64,000 nt of DNA, taken from contig NZ_BMRB01000002.1 of the NCBI RefSeq assembly GCF_014648415.1, positions 641,260 to 705,259 of the forward strand, written 5' to 3'. How positions within the stretch are numbered: the stretch's first letter is position 1; every line of letters starts with the position of its first letter. Below are positions 34,261-44,222 of this stretch, piece by piece. Both the position numbers and the translations under genes were made by a program. Source of the stretch: Actinokineospora fastidiosa (GTDB lineage: Bacteria; Actinomycetota; Actinomycetes; Mycobacteriales; Pseudonocardiaceae). Below the pieces are notes generated by a model, which was not told the origin of the DNA, made no database searches, and saw only the letters and a list, made by a program, of their open reading frames with translations.

Positions 34261-34296
34261 GGAGATCGATATCCGCGTGAACGGGGGAGGCGCCTC

Positions 34297-34452
34297 ATGC
34301 CCGACGACGAGCGAAAGCCCCCCGACCACGCCCAACTCACCCCCAACCCCCCAGCCGAAACCGACACCCCCACCGACGACTGGCCCTGGCTAGGCATCCA
34401 GTGCTGCTCAGAACACGGCTGGCCCATGCTCAACAACCCAGGCGCAAGCTAG
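34297..34452 (+). CDS. Small ORF, 51 aa, unknown peptide
   Basis: An ATG at 34297 with GGGGGAGG at ideal spacing (six bases) starts a 51-codon frame. The first 28 residues are acidic and Pro/Thr-rich (for example PPAETDTPTDD). The C-terminal part is quite different (WPWLGIQCCSEHGW, then PMLNNPGAS), with two adjacent Cys and three Trp. A two-part layout of charged leader and Cys/Trp-rich tail can be seen in secreted or modified peptides, but no modification or export gene is adjacent. Coding status rests on the ribosome site and promoter. It precedes a long hairpin and the Clp gene. Confidence 0.5.
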   Translation: MPDDERKPPDHAQLTPNPPAETDTPTDDWPWLGIQCCSEHGWPMLNNPGAS

Positions 34453-34773
34453 AACAGCGAGAGCCAGGGAGAGGCCCGAAGCCGGGACAGGCTGAGGCAG
34501 GAACCAGCCGACCGGGGAAGACCGAGGGCAAGCAAGAAGGCCATCGAGGTGACCACACCGGGCAGAACCGGTCAGGTTCGCCGGACGTAGGGACAAGCAA
34601 CCGAACTGAGGGACAAGCCAGCAGCGGCCCCCACAGCGAAGGCAACTCCGCACGCCAACAAGGCAAGTAGTACAGGCAGAGCACGACAAACGGGACGAGC
34701 ACTCCCACTGTCCACTCTCTACTACCCTCCGAAGCAACGGGACCACAACGCAACGCAACACGCCCCGGATAAC
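34453..34773. other. Intergenic stretch, purine-rich then A/C-rich, no gene seen
   Basis: There is no credible ORF. The composition shifts away from the surroundings, first rich in AG (to about 34620) and then in AC, with a lower GC content than neighbouring genes. It separates the small ORF from the long inverted repeat. Confidence 0.5.
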
Positions 34774-34919
34774 TGTCCGATGGGGTGGACTCGCATTCGT
34801 GGGGAGCGAGACGGTGCTACCCTCGCTCGGCGCGGAACGGCTTCGCCGCTCCGCCCTTCTTTCCGCGCCGCGCCGTCTCGCTTAGGGGCCCCGCGAATGC
34901 GAGTTCACCCCATCGGACA
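34774..34919. repeat. 146-bp near-perfect inverted repeat (giant hairpin)
   Basis: The outer arms 34774-34804 and 34889-34919 pair over 31 bp, with only two G-U wobbles (TGTCCGATGGGGTG against CACCCCATCGGACA). Inner arms 34805-34814 pair with 34873-34882 (AGCGAGACGG/CCGTCTCGCT), and 34828-34837 pair with 34861-34870 (CGGCGCGGAA/TTCCGCGCCG). The tip holds CGGCTTCGCCG. No ORF or target-site duplication is visible. It could be a MITE-like element or a structured RNA. Confidence 0.85.
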
Positions 34920-35171
34920 CCCACAAAGCAACTCGCGAAACACCCCACCCCCCGCCACCCGGCAACGCCACTCCCCGCCCACCGCCCGGCCCCGCCAAGC
35001 GCGCCACCCACGGCCCTACAGCGCCAGCAACCTCACACCCAGCAAACAGCACCCGCAGCCCAGCAACGAAGCACACACCACCCCGCAGACACACAAGCAC
35101 CCCGATCGCGGCAACAGGTTTGTGAGTACCCGCCGCAGGTAAGCCCTACCCGACCCCTTCAGGGAGGACCG
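34920..35171. other. A/C-rich, G-poor leader before the Clp gene
   Basis: About 190 bp (34920-35110) are strongly A/C-biased on the plus strand, with few T, unlike any gene around. A frame open here would extend the Clp protein with Pro/Gln/His-rich sequence and is not credible. No HAIR or CIRCE element was seen. Confidence 0.5.
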
Positions 35172-37629
<2,458 letters not shown>

Positions 37630-37658
<29 letters not shown>

Positions 37659-38634
37659 GCAGCCGCTTGACGACATACCGCGCGTCGCGCCCGACACCGC
37701 GCAGCGTCGCCGACGCGAGGCTGCGCTGCCATTCCATGCCGACGAACCCGAGTCCGGGATGGACGGACAGGCCGCGGCGCGGCTGCCCGGGGTCGGCCAG
37801 GTAGGGCAGGTCGGGCCGGTAGCCGGTGGCGAGGATGACGGTGTCCACGTGCTCGCTCGTGCCGTCCGGCCAGGTCAGGCGCGTGCCGTCGGCGGCGGTG
37901 TGCAGCGGTCTGCGGTCGGTGACGGCGCGCTGGTAGCGCCCGTCGTCGAGAACCGGTGACGACGGCGGGTCGCGCAGCAGCGGCCCGATCGGGAGGGCGT
38001 CCACCCCGGACCGCGTGGACCAGAAGTGGACGTCCCGCCCGAGCGGGCGCTGCGGGACGAACCGCACCGGCGTCCGCGAGGCCAGCGTGACGCGCGCGTG
38101 CGGGGCGAGGTCGGCGGCGATCTGGACCGCCGAGTTGCCCGCTCCGATCACGACCACCCGCTGTCCCGCGAACGGACTCGGTTCGCGGTAGTCCGACGAG
38201 TGCAGGACCGTGCCGGTGAACCCGGGCAACGGTGGCCGGTGCGGCCGCCCGAAGTAGCCCGAGGCGCAGACGACGATCCGGGCCCGCAGCGCGGAGTCGT
38301 CGGTCGCCACCTCCCACCCGTCGCCGTCGCGCCGGACCGACCGGACCCGGTGGCCGACCCGGATGTCGGCGTCGAGGTTCTTGGCGTAGCGGCGCAGGTA
38401 GTCGACCACGTCGTCGCGCCCCGGGTAGCGGTCCAGGTCGCCGGGGAACGGCAGGCCCGGCAGCGCGCTGTACCGGGCCGGGGAGAACAGGGTCAGGCTG
38501 TCGTAATAGGACGGCCAGGAGCCGACCGGCTCCGGGCCCGCCTCCAGCACGACGGGCACGACGCCCGCCGTGCGCAGGGCGTGCGCGGTGGCGAGCCCGG
38601 CCTGGCCCGCGCCGATGACCAGTGCGTCGATCAT
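37630..38634 (-). CDS. FAD-dependent monooxygenase/oxidoreductase, ArsO-like
   Basis: A 334-residue flavoprotein. The FAD site GAGQAGLATAHAL lies at the N-terminus and the NAD(P) site VVVIGAGNSAVQIA near residue 165. FSPARYSALPGLPFPG and RYPGRDDVVDYLRRYA, together with ILATGYRPDL near the C-terminus, match small flavin-containing monooxygenase-like proteins, including ArsO of arsenic islands. ArsO has an uncertain role in arsenical resistance. It is third in a minus-strand operon: its start overlaps the MFS stop (ATGA). The operon is divergent from the ArsR-ArsN1 fusion, which supports an arsenic link. Its 3' end overlaps the Clp gene by 29 bp. Confidence 0.85.
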
Positions 38635-39803
38635 GGTTTCTCCTTCGGGTGACTGGCCAGGGAGGTGACGGCGGCGACCACGGCGAGGCAGGCCAGCACG
38701 AGGAACGCGGCCGGGTAGCCGCCCAGCAGGACGGCCAGGGCGGCGCCCGCGAACGGGGCGAGCGCGCCCGCGGCGGTCGCCGGGGCGGACAGCAGGCCGG
38801 TGAGCCTGCCGTAGTGGGCGGTTCCCCACCTGTCGCTCACCGCCGTCGCGTGGAGCAGGGTGAACACGCCCCGCGCGAGGCCTGCGGCGACGGCCGCGAC
38901 GATCAGCACGGCGATGCCGGTGGCGACCGCGAGGGCAGCGGTGGTCGCGGCCATGGCGAGCAGGACCACCGCCGTGCGGGTCCGCACGCCCGCGCGGCGG
39001 GCGAGCGCCGGGTAGCCGAGCCTGCCCGCGACCTGGCCCGCGCCGCCGAGGCCGAGGGCGACGGCCGCGGTCGCGGTGTCCGCGCCGCGGGCGATCAGCA
39101 GCGGGACCAGGTTGACCACGACCGCCGACGCGACGAACCCGGCCAGGCACACCGCGGCGGCCAGCGCCACGAACGGCAGGCCGACCGCGGGCGCCGCCGC
39201 GGGCCGGGTCCCGCCGGGCCGGTCGGGCCAGGGCGGCCGGAGCCCGAACCAGTGCCCGGGGACGGTCACCGCGGCCAGGATCGCCGCCAGCGCCAGGTAC
39301 GCCCCGCGCCAGTCCAGCCACTCGGCCAGCGCGGCGGTCAGCGGCGCGAACACCGTGCTGGCCAGGCCCGCGGCCAGGGTGAGCACGGTCAGCGCCCGGA
39401 CCCGGTCGGGGCCGTGCCAGCGGGTCAGCGCGGCGAAGGCGGGCGGGTAGAGGGTGGCGCCCATGGCAGCGCCCGCGAGCAGCCAGCCCGCGGTGAACCA
39501 GCCGGGGTCCGGCGCGGCGGCCACGATCACGACCGCGAGCACCCCCAGCGCCGAGCCCGCGGTCATCACCGCCCGGGGGCCGTGCCGGTCGAGCACGCGG
39601 CCGACCGGGATCCCCACCCCGGCGGCGACCAGCTGGCCCGCGGAGAAGGCAGCGGTGAGCACGGTCGCCGACCACCCGGTCGTCGCCGTGATCCGGGACG
39701 CCAGCACCGGGAAGGCGTAGAACAGCACGCCCCAGCTGGTGATCTCGGTGACGCACAGGGTGATCAGCACGCACCTCGGGCCCGCCGACCGGGCCCGGGC
39801 CAT
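38631..39803 (-). CDS. MFS transporter in the arsenic-type operon
   Basis: A 390-residue carrier with twelve hydrophobic helices. GRVLDRHGPRAVM in the loop between helices 2 and 3 is the MFS signature; LGYPALARRAGVRTR is its counterpart in the second half. TSWGVLFYAFPVLASRI at helix 1 and GATLYPPAFAALTRW at helix 4 are typical of the oxalate/formate or CynX-like branch. Start and stop overlap both neighbours (TGATG and ATGA), so the three genes are translationally coupled. Given the divergent ArsR-ArsN1 gene it probably exports an arsenical, perhaps an organic one; that is an inference from context. Confidence 0.87.
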   Translation of the reverse strand: MARARSAGPRCVLITLCVTEITSWGVLFYAFPVLASRITATTGWSATVLTAAFSAGQLVAAGVGIPVGRVLDRHGPRAVMTAGSALGVLAVVIVAAAPDPGWFTAGWLLAGAAMGATLYPPAFAALTRWHGPDRVRALTVLTLAAGLASTVFAPLTAALAEWLDWRGAYLALAAILAAVTVPGHWFGLRPPWPDRPGGTRPAAAPAVGLPFVALAAAVCLAGFVASAVVVNLVPLLIARGADTATAAVALGLGGAGQVAGRLGYPALARRAGVRTRTAVVLLAMAATTAALAVATGIAVLIVAAVAAGLARGVFTLLHATAVSDRWGTAHYGRLTGLLSAPATAAGALAPFAGAALAVLLGGYPAAFLVLACLAVVAAVTSLASHPKEKP

Positions 39804-41092
39804 CAGGGCGCGGTCAGGGACAGCGGCTGCGGACCGGCCGGGGCGCCGCAGCAGCCGCTCGTCTGCTCCTCGGCGACGTCGAACAGGCCCGCTCCCCCGC
39901 ACACGCCGGTCTCCGGCAGGACCAGCTCGACGCGCTCGGCGGCGGCGTGGTCGCCCGCGATGGCGGCGGCGATCGAGCGGACCTGCTCGTAGCCGGTCAG
40001 CGCCAGGAACGTGGGCGCGCGGCCGTAGCTCTTCATGCCCGCCAGGTAGAAGCCCGGCTCGGGGTGGGACAGCTCCTTGACGCCGTGCGGGTACACCGTG
40101 CCGCAGGAGTGGACGTTCGGGTCGATCAGCGGGGCGAGGGCCACCGGCGCCTGGAGGGTGGCGTCGAGGTCCAGCCGCACCTCGGACAGCCAGGACAGGT
40201 CCGGGCGGAACCCGGTGAGCACGACGACCTCGTCCACGTCCGCGACGCGCGCGCCCTCGTCTGACACCAGGGTGAGCCCCGGTTCGACGGCGTGGGTGCG
40301 GAACCCGGTGACGACGGTGACCTGACCGGCCTCTACGGCGGCCCGAGCCCGCTTGCCCAGCGCGCCGCGGGCGGGGAGCTGGTCGGCGTCGCCGCCGCCG
40401 AACACCGCGCCGACCGCGCCGCGGCGCAGCAGCCAGGTGATGCGGGTGTCGGGCAGCGACGTGAGCGCGACCAGCGCCGTCAGCGCGGAGTGCCCGCTGC
40501 CCGCGACGACGACGTGCTTGCCCCGGTACCGGTCCGCCTCGGCGGACAGGTCCGGGACGCGGTAGACGATCCGGTCGGCGTTGGCCGCCTCGCCGACGGC
40601 GGGCAGGCCGTCGCCGCCGAGCGGGTTCGGCGAGCCCCAGGTGCCGGAGGCGTCGACGACCGCGCGGGCGGTGATCCGCTCCTCCCCCGCCGCCGTGCGG
40701 ACGTGCACGGTCAGCGGCTCGGTCTCGCGGCCCGCGTCGACCACCCGGTCCCGGCCGCGGCGGGCGACGCCGACGACCTCCGCGCCGAACCGCACGTGCG
40801 CGCCGAGCGCGTCGGCCAGCGGCAGCAGGTACCGCGCCGCCCACTCCGCGCCGGTCGGGTAGCCCTCCGGGTCCGGCGCGGTCCACCCGTGCCCGGCCAG
40901 CAGCTCGCGCGCGGCCGGGGCGACCAGCTCCGACCAGCGGGAGAACAGCCGCACGTGGTGCCACTGCGCCACCGCCGCCCCGGCCTGGCCGCCGCGCTCC
41001 AGCACGAGCGGGGTCAGGCCGCGGGCGAGCAGTTCGGCAGCGGCGGCCAGCCCCGACGGCCCGGCTCCGACGACCACCACAGGCAGGTCCAT
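39803..41092 (-). CDS. Flavoprotein with C-terminal Cys-Cys motif, arsenic-type operon
   Basis: A 429-residue NAD(P)/FAD-binding protein. The FAD motif VVVVGAGPSGLAAAAELLARG is at the N-terminus, WHHVRLFSRWSELV follows, and the NAD(P) motif KHVVVAGSGHSALTALVAL lies near residue 200. VVVLTGFRPDLSWL and EPGFYLAGMKSYGRAPTFLALTGYEQV come later. The tail EEQTSGCCGAPAG carries a vicinal Cys pair fit to bind As(III). Such proteins recur in actinobacterial arsenic islands; the reaction is not established. The ATG at 41092 is chosen because AAGGAG lies eight bases upstream. It is the first gene of a three-gene operon. Confidence 0.85.
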   Translation of the reverse strand: MDLPVVVVGAGPSGLAAAAELLARGLTPLVLERGGQAGAAVAQWHHVRLFSRWSELVAPAARELLAGHGWTAPDPEGYPTGAEWAARYLLPLADALGAHVRFGAEVVGVARRGRDRVVDAGRETEPLTVHVRTAAGEERITARAVVDASGTWGSPNPLGGDGLPAVGEAANADRIVYRVPDLSAEADRYRGKHVVVAGSGHSALTALVALTSLPDTRITWLLRRGAVGAVFGGGDADQLPARGALGKRARAAVEAGQVTVVTGFRTHAVEPGLTLVSDEGARVADVDEVVVLTGFRPDLSWLSEVRLDLDATLQAPVALAPLIDPNVHSCGTVYPHGVKELSHPEPGFYLAGMKSYGRAPTFLALTGYEQVRSIAAAIAGDHAAAERVELVLPETGVCGGAGLFDVAEEQTSGCCGAPAGPQPLSLTAP

Positions 41093-41136
41093 GTCCAGCA
41101 ACTCCTTCATCGACCGACTTCGATTGATTGAGACCA

Positions 41137-41180
41137 TATCGACGGCCGTCGATGGATGCAACCATCGTTTCCGGTCGATA
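41137..41180. promoter_or_regulatory. Probable ArsR operator region
   Basis: A perfect 16-bp palindrome, ATCGACGGCCGTCGAT (41138-41153), lies between the two divergent operons. TATCGAC at about 41137 and GTCGATA about 36 bp downstream form a wider inverted repeat. The position just before the ArsR fusion gene suits ArsR control of both directions. Confidence 0.6.
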
Positions 41181-41190
41181 TAGTGGCCGC

Positions 41191-42030
41191 ATGCCGATCG
41201 AGTTGCCGCAGGCCCAGGTGCTGCCCACGGGCGAGGCGGCCACGTACGCGGAGTGGTTCGCCTGTCTCGCCGAACCGGTGCGGGTGCGCCTGCTGCACGC
41301 GGTCGCCACCAGCCGCGCCGGGATCACGGTCGGGGCGCTCACCCGGGTGCTGGGGACCAGCCAGTCCACCACGTCGCACCACGTGCGCAAGCTGGCCGAG
41401 GTCGGGTTCGTGCGGCTGCGCAAGGAGGGCACGGCCACGATCGTCACCGTCAACGAGGCCTGCTGCGCCGGGCTGCCGCACGCCGCGGACGCGGTGATGG
41501 GCCTGCTCGCGCCCCGGCCGTGCTGCCCCGACGACCTCCCGCCGGACGTCACGGTCCGCGCGCTGGCCGAGGACGACTGGGCGGACGTGCGGCGCATCTA
41601 CGCCGAGGGCATCGCCACCGGGCTGGCCACCTTCGAGACGGCGGTGCCCAGCCGGGCCAGCCTGGACGCCAAGTGGCTGCCCGGGCACCGCTGGGTCGCC
41701 GAGGTCGACGGCGCGGTCGTCGGCTGGACGGCCGCCACGCCGGTCTCCGCCCGCGAGTGCTACTCCGGGGTCGCGGAGACGTCGGTCTACGTCGCCGACG
41801 GCCAGCGCGGCAGGGGGGTCGGCCGGGCGCTGCTGCACAAGCAGGTCACCGCAGCCGACGCGGACGGGCTGTGGACGCTGCAGACGTCGATCTTCACCGA
41901 GAACCGCGCCAGCATCGCCCTGCACCACGACGCCGGGTACCGCACCGTCGGCATCCGCGAGCGCATCGCCCAGCTCGACGGCGTCTGGCACGACACCGTC
42001 CTGCTCGAACGCCGCTCGGCGGTCCGGTGA
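41191..42030 (+). CDS. ArsR-type regulator fused to ArsN1-type N-acetyltransferase
   Basis: A 279-residue two-domain protein. Residues about 20-100 are an ArsR/SmtB winged helix (WFACLAEPVRVRLLHAVATSRAGITVGALTRVLGTSQSTTSHHVRKLAEVGFV). Vicinal Cys pairs at 91-92 (NEACCAG) and 111-112 (RPCCPDD) could bind As(III). Residues about 118-279 are a GNAT of the phosphinothricin/arsinothricin acetyltransferase kind: VYVADGQRGRGVGRALL at the acetyl-CoA site, TSIFTENRASIALHH, and the ending GVWHDTVLLERRS. ArsN1 enzymes acetylate arsinothricin, an organoarsenical antibiotic. The fusion joins sensing and detoxification. It starts the plus-strand operon, and the endonuclease/phosphatase-like gene overlaps its stop. 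Confidence 0.92.
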   Translation: MPIELPQAQVLPTGEAATYAEWFACLAEPVRVRLLHAVATSRAGITVGALTRVLGTSQSTTSHHVRKLAEVGFVRLRKEGTATIVTVNEACCAGLPHAADAVMGLLAPRPCCPDDLPPDVTVRALAEDDWADVRRIYAEGIATGLATFETAVPSRASLDAKWLPGHRWVAEVDGAVVGWTAATPVSARECYSGVAETSVYVADGQRGRGVGRALLHKQVTAADADGLWTLQTSIFTENRASIALHHDAGYRTVGIRERIAQLDGVWHDTVLLERRSAVR

Positions 42031-42965
42031 GGATCGGCACCTTCAACGTCCTCAACCTGGCCCGGCCCGGTGAGGAGTGCTACCCGAACGAGCCGGTCTA
42101 CACGGCGGCGGAATACGCGGACAAGTGCGCGTGGATCGGCGGGCAGCTGCGCCGGATGGCCGCGGACGTGGTCGGGTTCCAGGAGGTCTTCCACGAGGAC
42201 GCGCTGCGCGAGGCGGGCGCGGGCGTGTTCGAGCCGGGGTCGATCGTCGCGCCGGGCGCCGACGGGGTGAGCGGGCCCCGGGTCGGCCTGGCCACCCGGC
42301 TTCCGCTGGCCGGTCCGCCGGAGTCGATCACGGACTTCCCGCCGGGCCTGGACGTGCCGGTCGAGGGGCTGGCCCTGCCCCTGGGCTCGTTCAGCCGCCC
42401 GATCCTCCGCGCCCGCGTGCTGGTGGGCGCGATGACGGTGTCGGTGTACGTCGCGCACCTGAAGTCCAAGCGGCCCGTCCACGCCGACACAACCGACCCC
42501 AGCGACCCGCGCGAAGCGGCCCTGGGCAAGGCGCGGGCGCTCATCCGCCGCGCCGCCGAAGCGGCCGCCCTGCGCTTCCTGGTCCTCGACGACCTCGCGA
42601 CCACCGCCCAGCCCGTGATCCTCCTCGGCGACCTCAACGACGGTCCCCGGGCCGTCACCACGGACATCATCCTGGGCGACCCCCGGGAGCCCCACGCGCT
42701 GTACTCCACGCACGACATCACCACCCGGATCACCGGGCAGGACGTCAGCTACTCGCACATCTACCGGGGCCACTACGAGAACCTCGACCACATCCTGGTG
42801 AGCGGCGACTTCCACGACCTCAACCCCGACCGCATCGGCGAGGTCACCCGCCTCCACCACTTCACCGACCACCTCACGGGCCTGGACGAGGACCGCGCCA
42901 CCCGCGCCGTCTCCGACCACGCCCAACTGGTGGCGGAGATCAGGCTGCGTCCTCCCGGGAGCTGA
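42027..42965 (+). CDS. Endonuclease/exonuclease/phosphatase family protein
   Basis: A 312-residue protein starting MRIGTFNVLNLARPGEEC. The family motifs are visible: TFNVLNL (Asn ligand), VVGFQEVF (catalytic Glu), VAHLKSKRP, VILLGDLNDGP (Asp/Asn pair) and a C-terminal SDHAQLVAEI (Asp-His). The enzyme cleaves phosphodiester bonds with a divalent metal; DNA, lipid and small phosphoesters are all possible substrates. It lacks a signal peptide. The GTG start overlaps the arsRN stop by four bases, so the two genes are translationally coupled, although no arsenic role is known for this family. Confidence 0.9.
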   Translation: MRIGTFNVLNLARPGEECYPNEPVYTAAEYADKCAWIGGQLRRMAADVVGFQEVFHEDALREAGAGVFEPGSIVAPGADGVSGPRVGLATRLPLAGPPESITDFPPGLDVPVEGLALPLGSFSRPILRARVLVGAMTVSVYVAHLKSKRPVHADTTDPSDPREAALGKARALIRRAAEAAALRFLVLDDLATTAQPVILLGDLNDGPRAVTTDIILGDPREPHALYSTHDITTRITGQDVSYSHIYRGHYENLDHILVSGDFHDLNPDRIGEVTRLHHFTDHLTGLDEDRATRAVSDHAQLVAEIRLRPPGS

Positions 42966-43040
42966 GCGGACCCGGTTCCCGGCCGGGCGGGCGCTCCCGA
43001 TTCAATGATCGACATCGCAGTCGAACCCCTGGGAGATCCC

Positions 43041-43298
43041 GTGACCGCAGCACCCCGTGACATCGAGCGCGTCTACTCCACGGCCGAGGTCGTCGCCAAG
43101 CTCCGCCGCCTCGCCGACGCGCTGGAGTCCGAGACCGCCTTCCGCATCCAGATCGCGGGGGAGCGCATCCGGGTGCCCGCCCGCGCCCAGTTCTCCATCG
43201 AGCACGAGCGGGGCGAGACCGAGGAGGAGATCGAGTTCCAGCTCAAGTGGACCCTCGACGACGACGCCGACGACGACGAGGCCGCCGAGGTCGTCTGA
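43041..43298 (+). CDS. Amphi-Trp domain-containing protein
   Basis: An 85-residue acidic protein. The core VYSTAEVVAKLRRLADALES, then IQIAGERIRVPARAQFSIEHERGETEEEIEFQLKW, is the amphi-Trp domain, ending at the conserved Trp. The C-terminal tail (DDDADDDEAAEVV) is strongly acidic. The family is of unknown function and common in archaea and actinobacteria. The GTG at 43041 is chosen because GGGAG lies upstream; an in-frame ATG at 43005 lacks one. It is followed by a strong terminator. Confidence 0.82.
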   Translation: MTAAPRDIERVYSTAEVVAKLRRLADALESETAFRIQIAGERIRVPARAQFSIEHERGETEEEIEFQLKWTLDDDADDDEAAEVV

Positions 43299-43311
43299 CC
43301 GTTCACGCACG

Positions 43312-43341
43312 ACGGCGGCCCGGAACCCTCCGGGCCGCCGT
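43312..43341. terminator. Bidirectional hairpin terminator
   Basis: ACGGCGGCCCGGA and TCCGGGCCGCCGT form a perfect 13-bp stem with a four-base loop (ACCC). It lies between the convergent amphi-Trp and alpha/beta hydrolase genes, 13 and 10 bp from their ends. Confidence 0.85.
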
Positions 43342-43351
43342 GGTCGTCGGG

Positions 43352-44125
43352 TCACCGGTCCAGGAACTCGTCCACCATCGGCGCGATCCACTCCGCGCGC
43401 TGGGTGATGCCCACGTGGGTCGTGCCGGGCAGGACGGCGAGCTGGGCGTCCGGCAGGCCCGCGACGTCGCCGAAGACACCGCCGCCGAACAGCCGGAACA
43501 TCTCCACGGCGTGCTCGGGCCGGGCCAGGTCCGAGTCGCCGATGAGGACCATGGTCGGGGCGGCGATCCCGCGGACGGCCTCCTCCGACCAGCCGCGCCA
43601 GGACAGGTCGAACCCCTTCACCTTCTCCACCAGCGCCGGGAACGCCTGCGGGTCCGGCGCGAGGCGCAGGTACTCCTCCTCGAACGGGGTGCCCACCAGC
43701 ATGTCCGGGGTCAGCTCGGCCATCCCCTCGAACAGCCCGGGGTGGCAGCCGTCGACGGTGTAGGTGACCGACGCGAGCACCAGCTTGCGCACCGCGTCCG
43801 GGTGCCGCATGGCCAGCTCCAGCGCGATCCCGCCACCCATGCTGTAGCCGAGCACGTCGGCGCGGTCGACGCCGATGTGGCGCAGCAGCGCGGCGACGTC
43901 GTCGGCCAGCTGCGGGTAGGTCAGCGGCCGGTCGACGTCGGCGGTGCGGCCGTGGCCCTGGAACTCCACGGCGATGACCTGGCGGTTCTTGGCGAGCAGC
44001 GGCAGCAGGGCGCCGAAGGACGTCTCGATGCCCGACAGCGCGCCGTGCAGCAGGACGACGGGGTCACCGGCGCCGTGGATCTCGTAGTACATCCGCAGAC
44101 CGTTCACCGGGGCGTAGGCGTTCAT
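43352..44125 (-). CDS. Alpha/beta hydrolase, likely SARP target
   Basis: A 257-residue hydrolase with the oxyanion-hole motif LLHGALSG, the nucleophile Ser in LGYSMGGGIALELA (about residue 98), the acid probably Asp in MVLIGDSDLARP, and His in LPGTTHVGI. The substrate is unknown. GGAAGGAAC precedes the ATG at 44125. Its promoter carries three 11-bp repeats ending 9 bp before a CAGTGT -10 box, the same layout as in front of the reductase gene at 47.9 kb. It therefore probably depends on the divergent SARP-type regulator. Confidence 0.88.
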   Translation of the reverse strand: MNAYAPVNGLRMYYEIHGAGDPVVLLHGALSGIETSFGALLPLLAKNRQVIAVEFQGHGRTADVDRPLTYPQLADDVAALLRHIGVDRADVLGYSMGGGIALELAMRHPDAVRKLVLASVTYTVDGCHPGLFEGMAELTPDMLVGTPFEEEYLRLAPDPQAFPALVEKVKGFDLSWRGWSEEAVRGIAAPTMVLIGDSDLARPEHAVEMFRLFGGGVFGDVAGLPDAQLAVLPGTTHVGITQRAEWIAPMVDEFLDR

Positions 44126-44160
44126 CGTGGGGTTCCTTCCGTTCGTTCCGGACACCACGA

Positions 44161-44208
44161 ACACTGCTCGGCCGCGCTTAAGGCCCGCTTACCGTCGGCT
44201 TCAGGTCG
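44161..44208 (-). promoter_or_regulatory. SARP-type promoter of the alpha/beta hydrolase gene
   Basis: Read on the minus strand: CGACCTGAAGC (44198-44208), CGACGGTAAGC (44187-44197), GGGCCTTAAGC (44176-44186), nine bases, then CAGTGT (44161-44166). A phased 11-bp array close to the -10 box is the hallmark of SARP activator sites. Confidence 0.75.
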
Positions 44209-44222
44209 GTAAGTTGTGCGGC

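Noticed and set aside
34360-34452. Reading the 51-residue peptide as a lasso-peptide precursor (Gly followed by Glu at position seven of a possible core)
   Set aside because: No lasso cyclase, peptidase or recognition element is nearby and the residue before the core does not follow the usual Thr rule.
34785-35171. N-terminal extension of the Clp protein through the hairpin
   Set aside because: The extension is low-complexity, crosses the inverted repeat and lacks a ribosome site; the ATG at 35172 has GGGAGG and fits Clp family starts.
35111-35171. HspR (HAIR) or HrcA (CIRCE) operator before the Clp gene
   Set aside because: Neither CTTGAGT-N7-ACTCAAG nor the CIRCE pattern is present in the leader.
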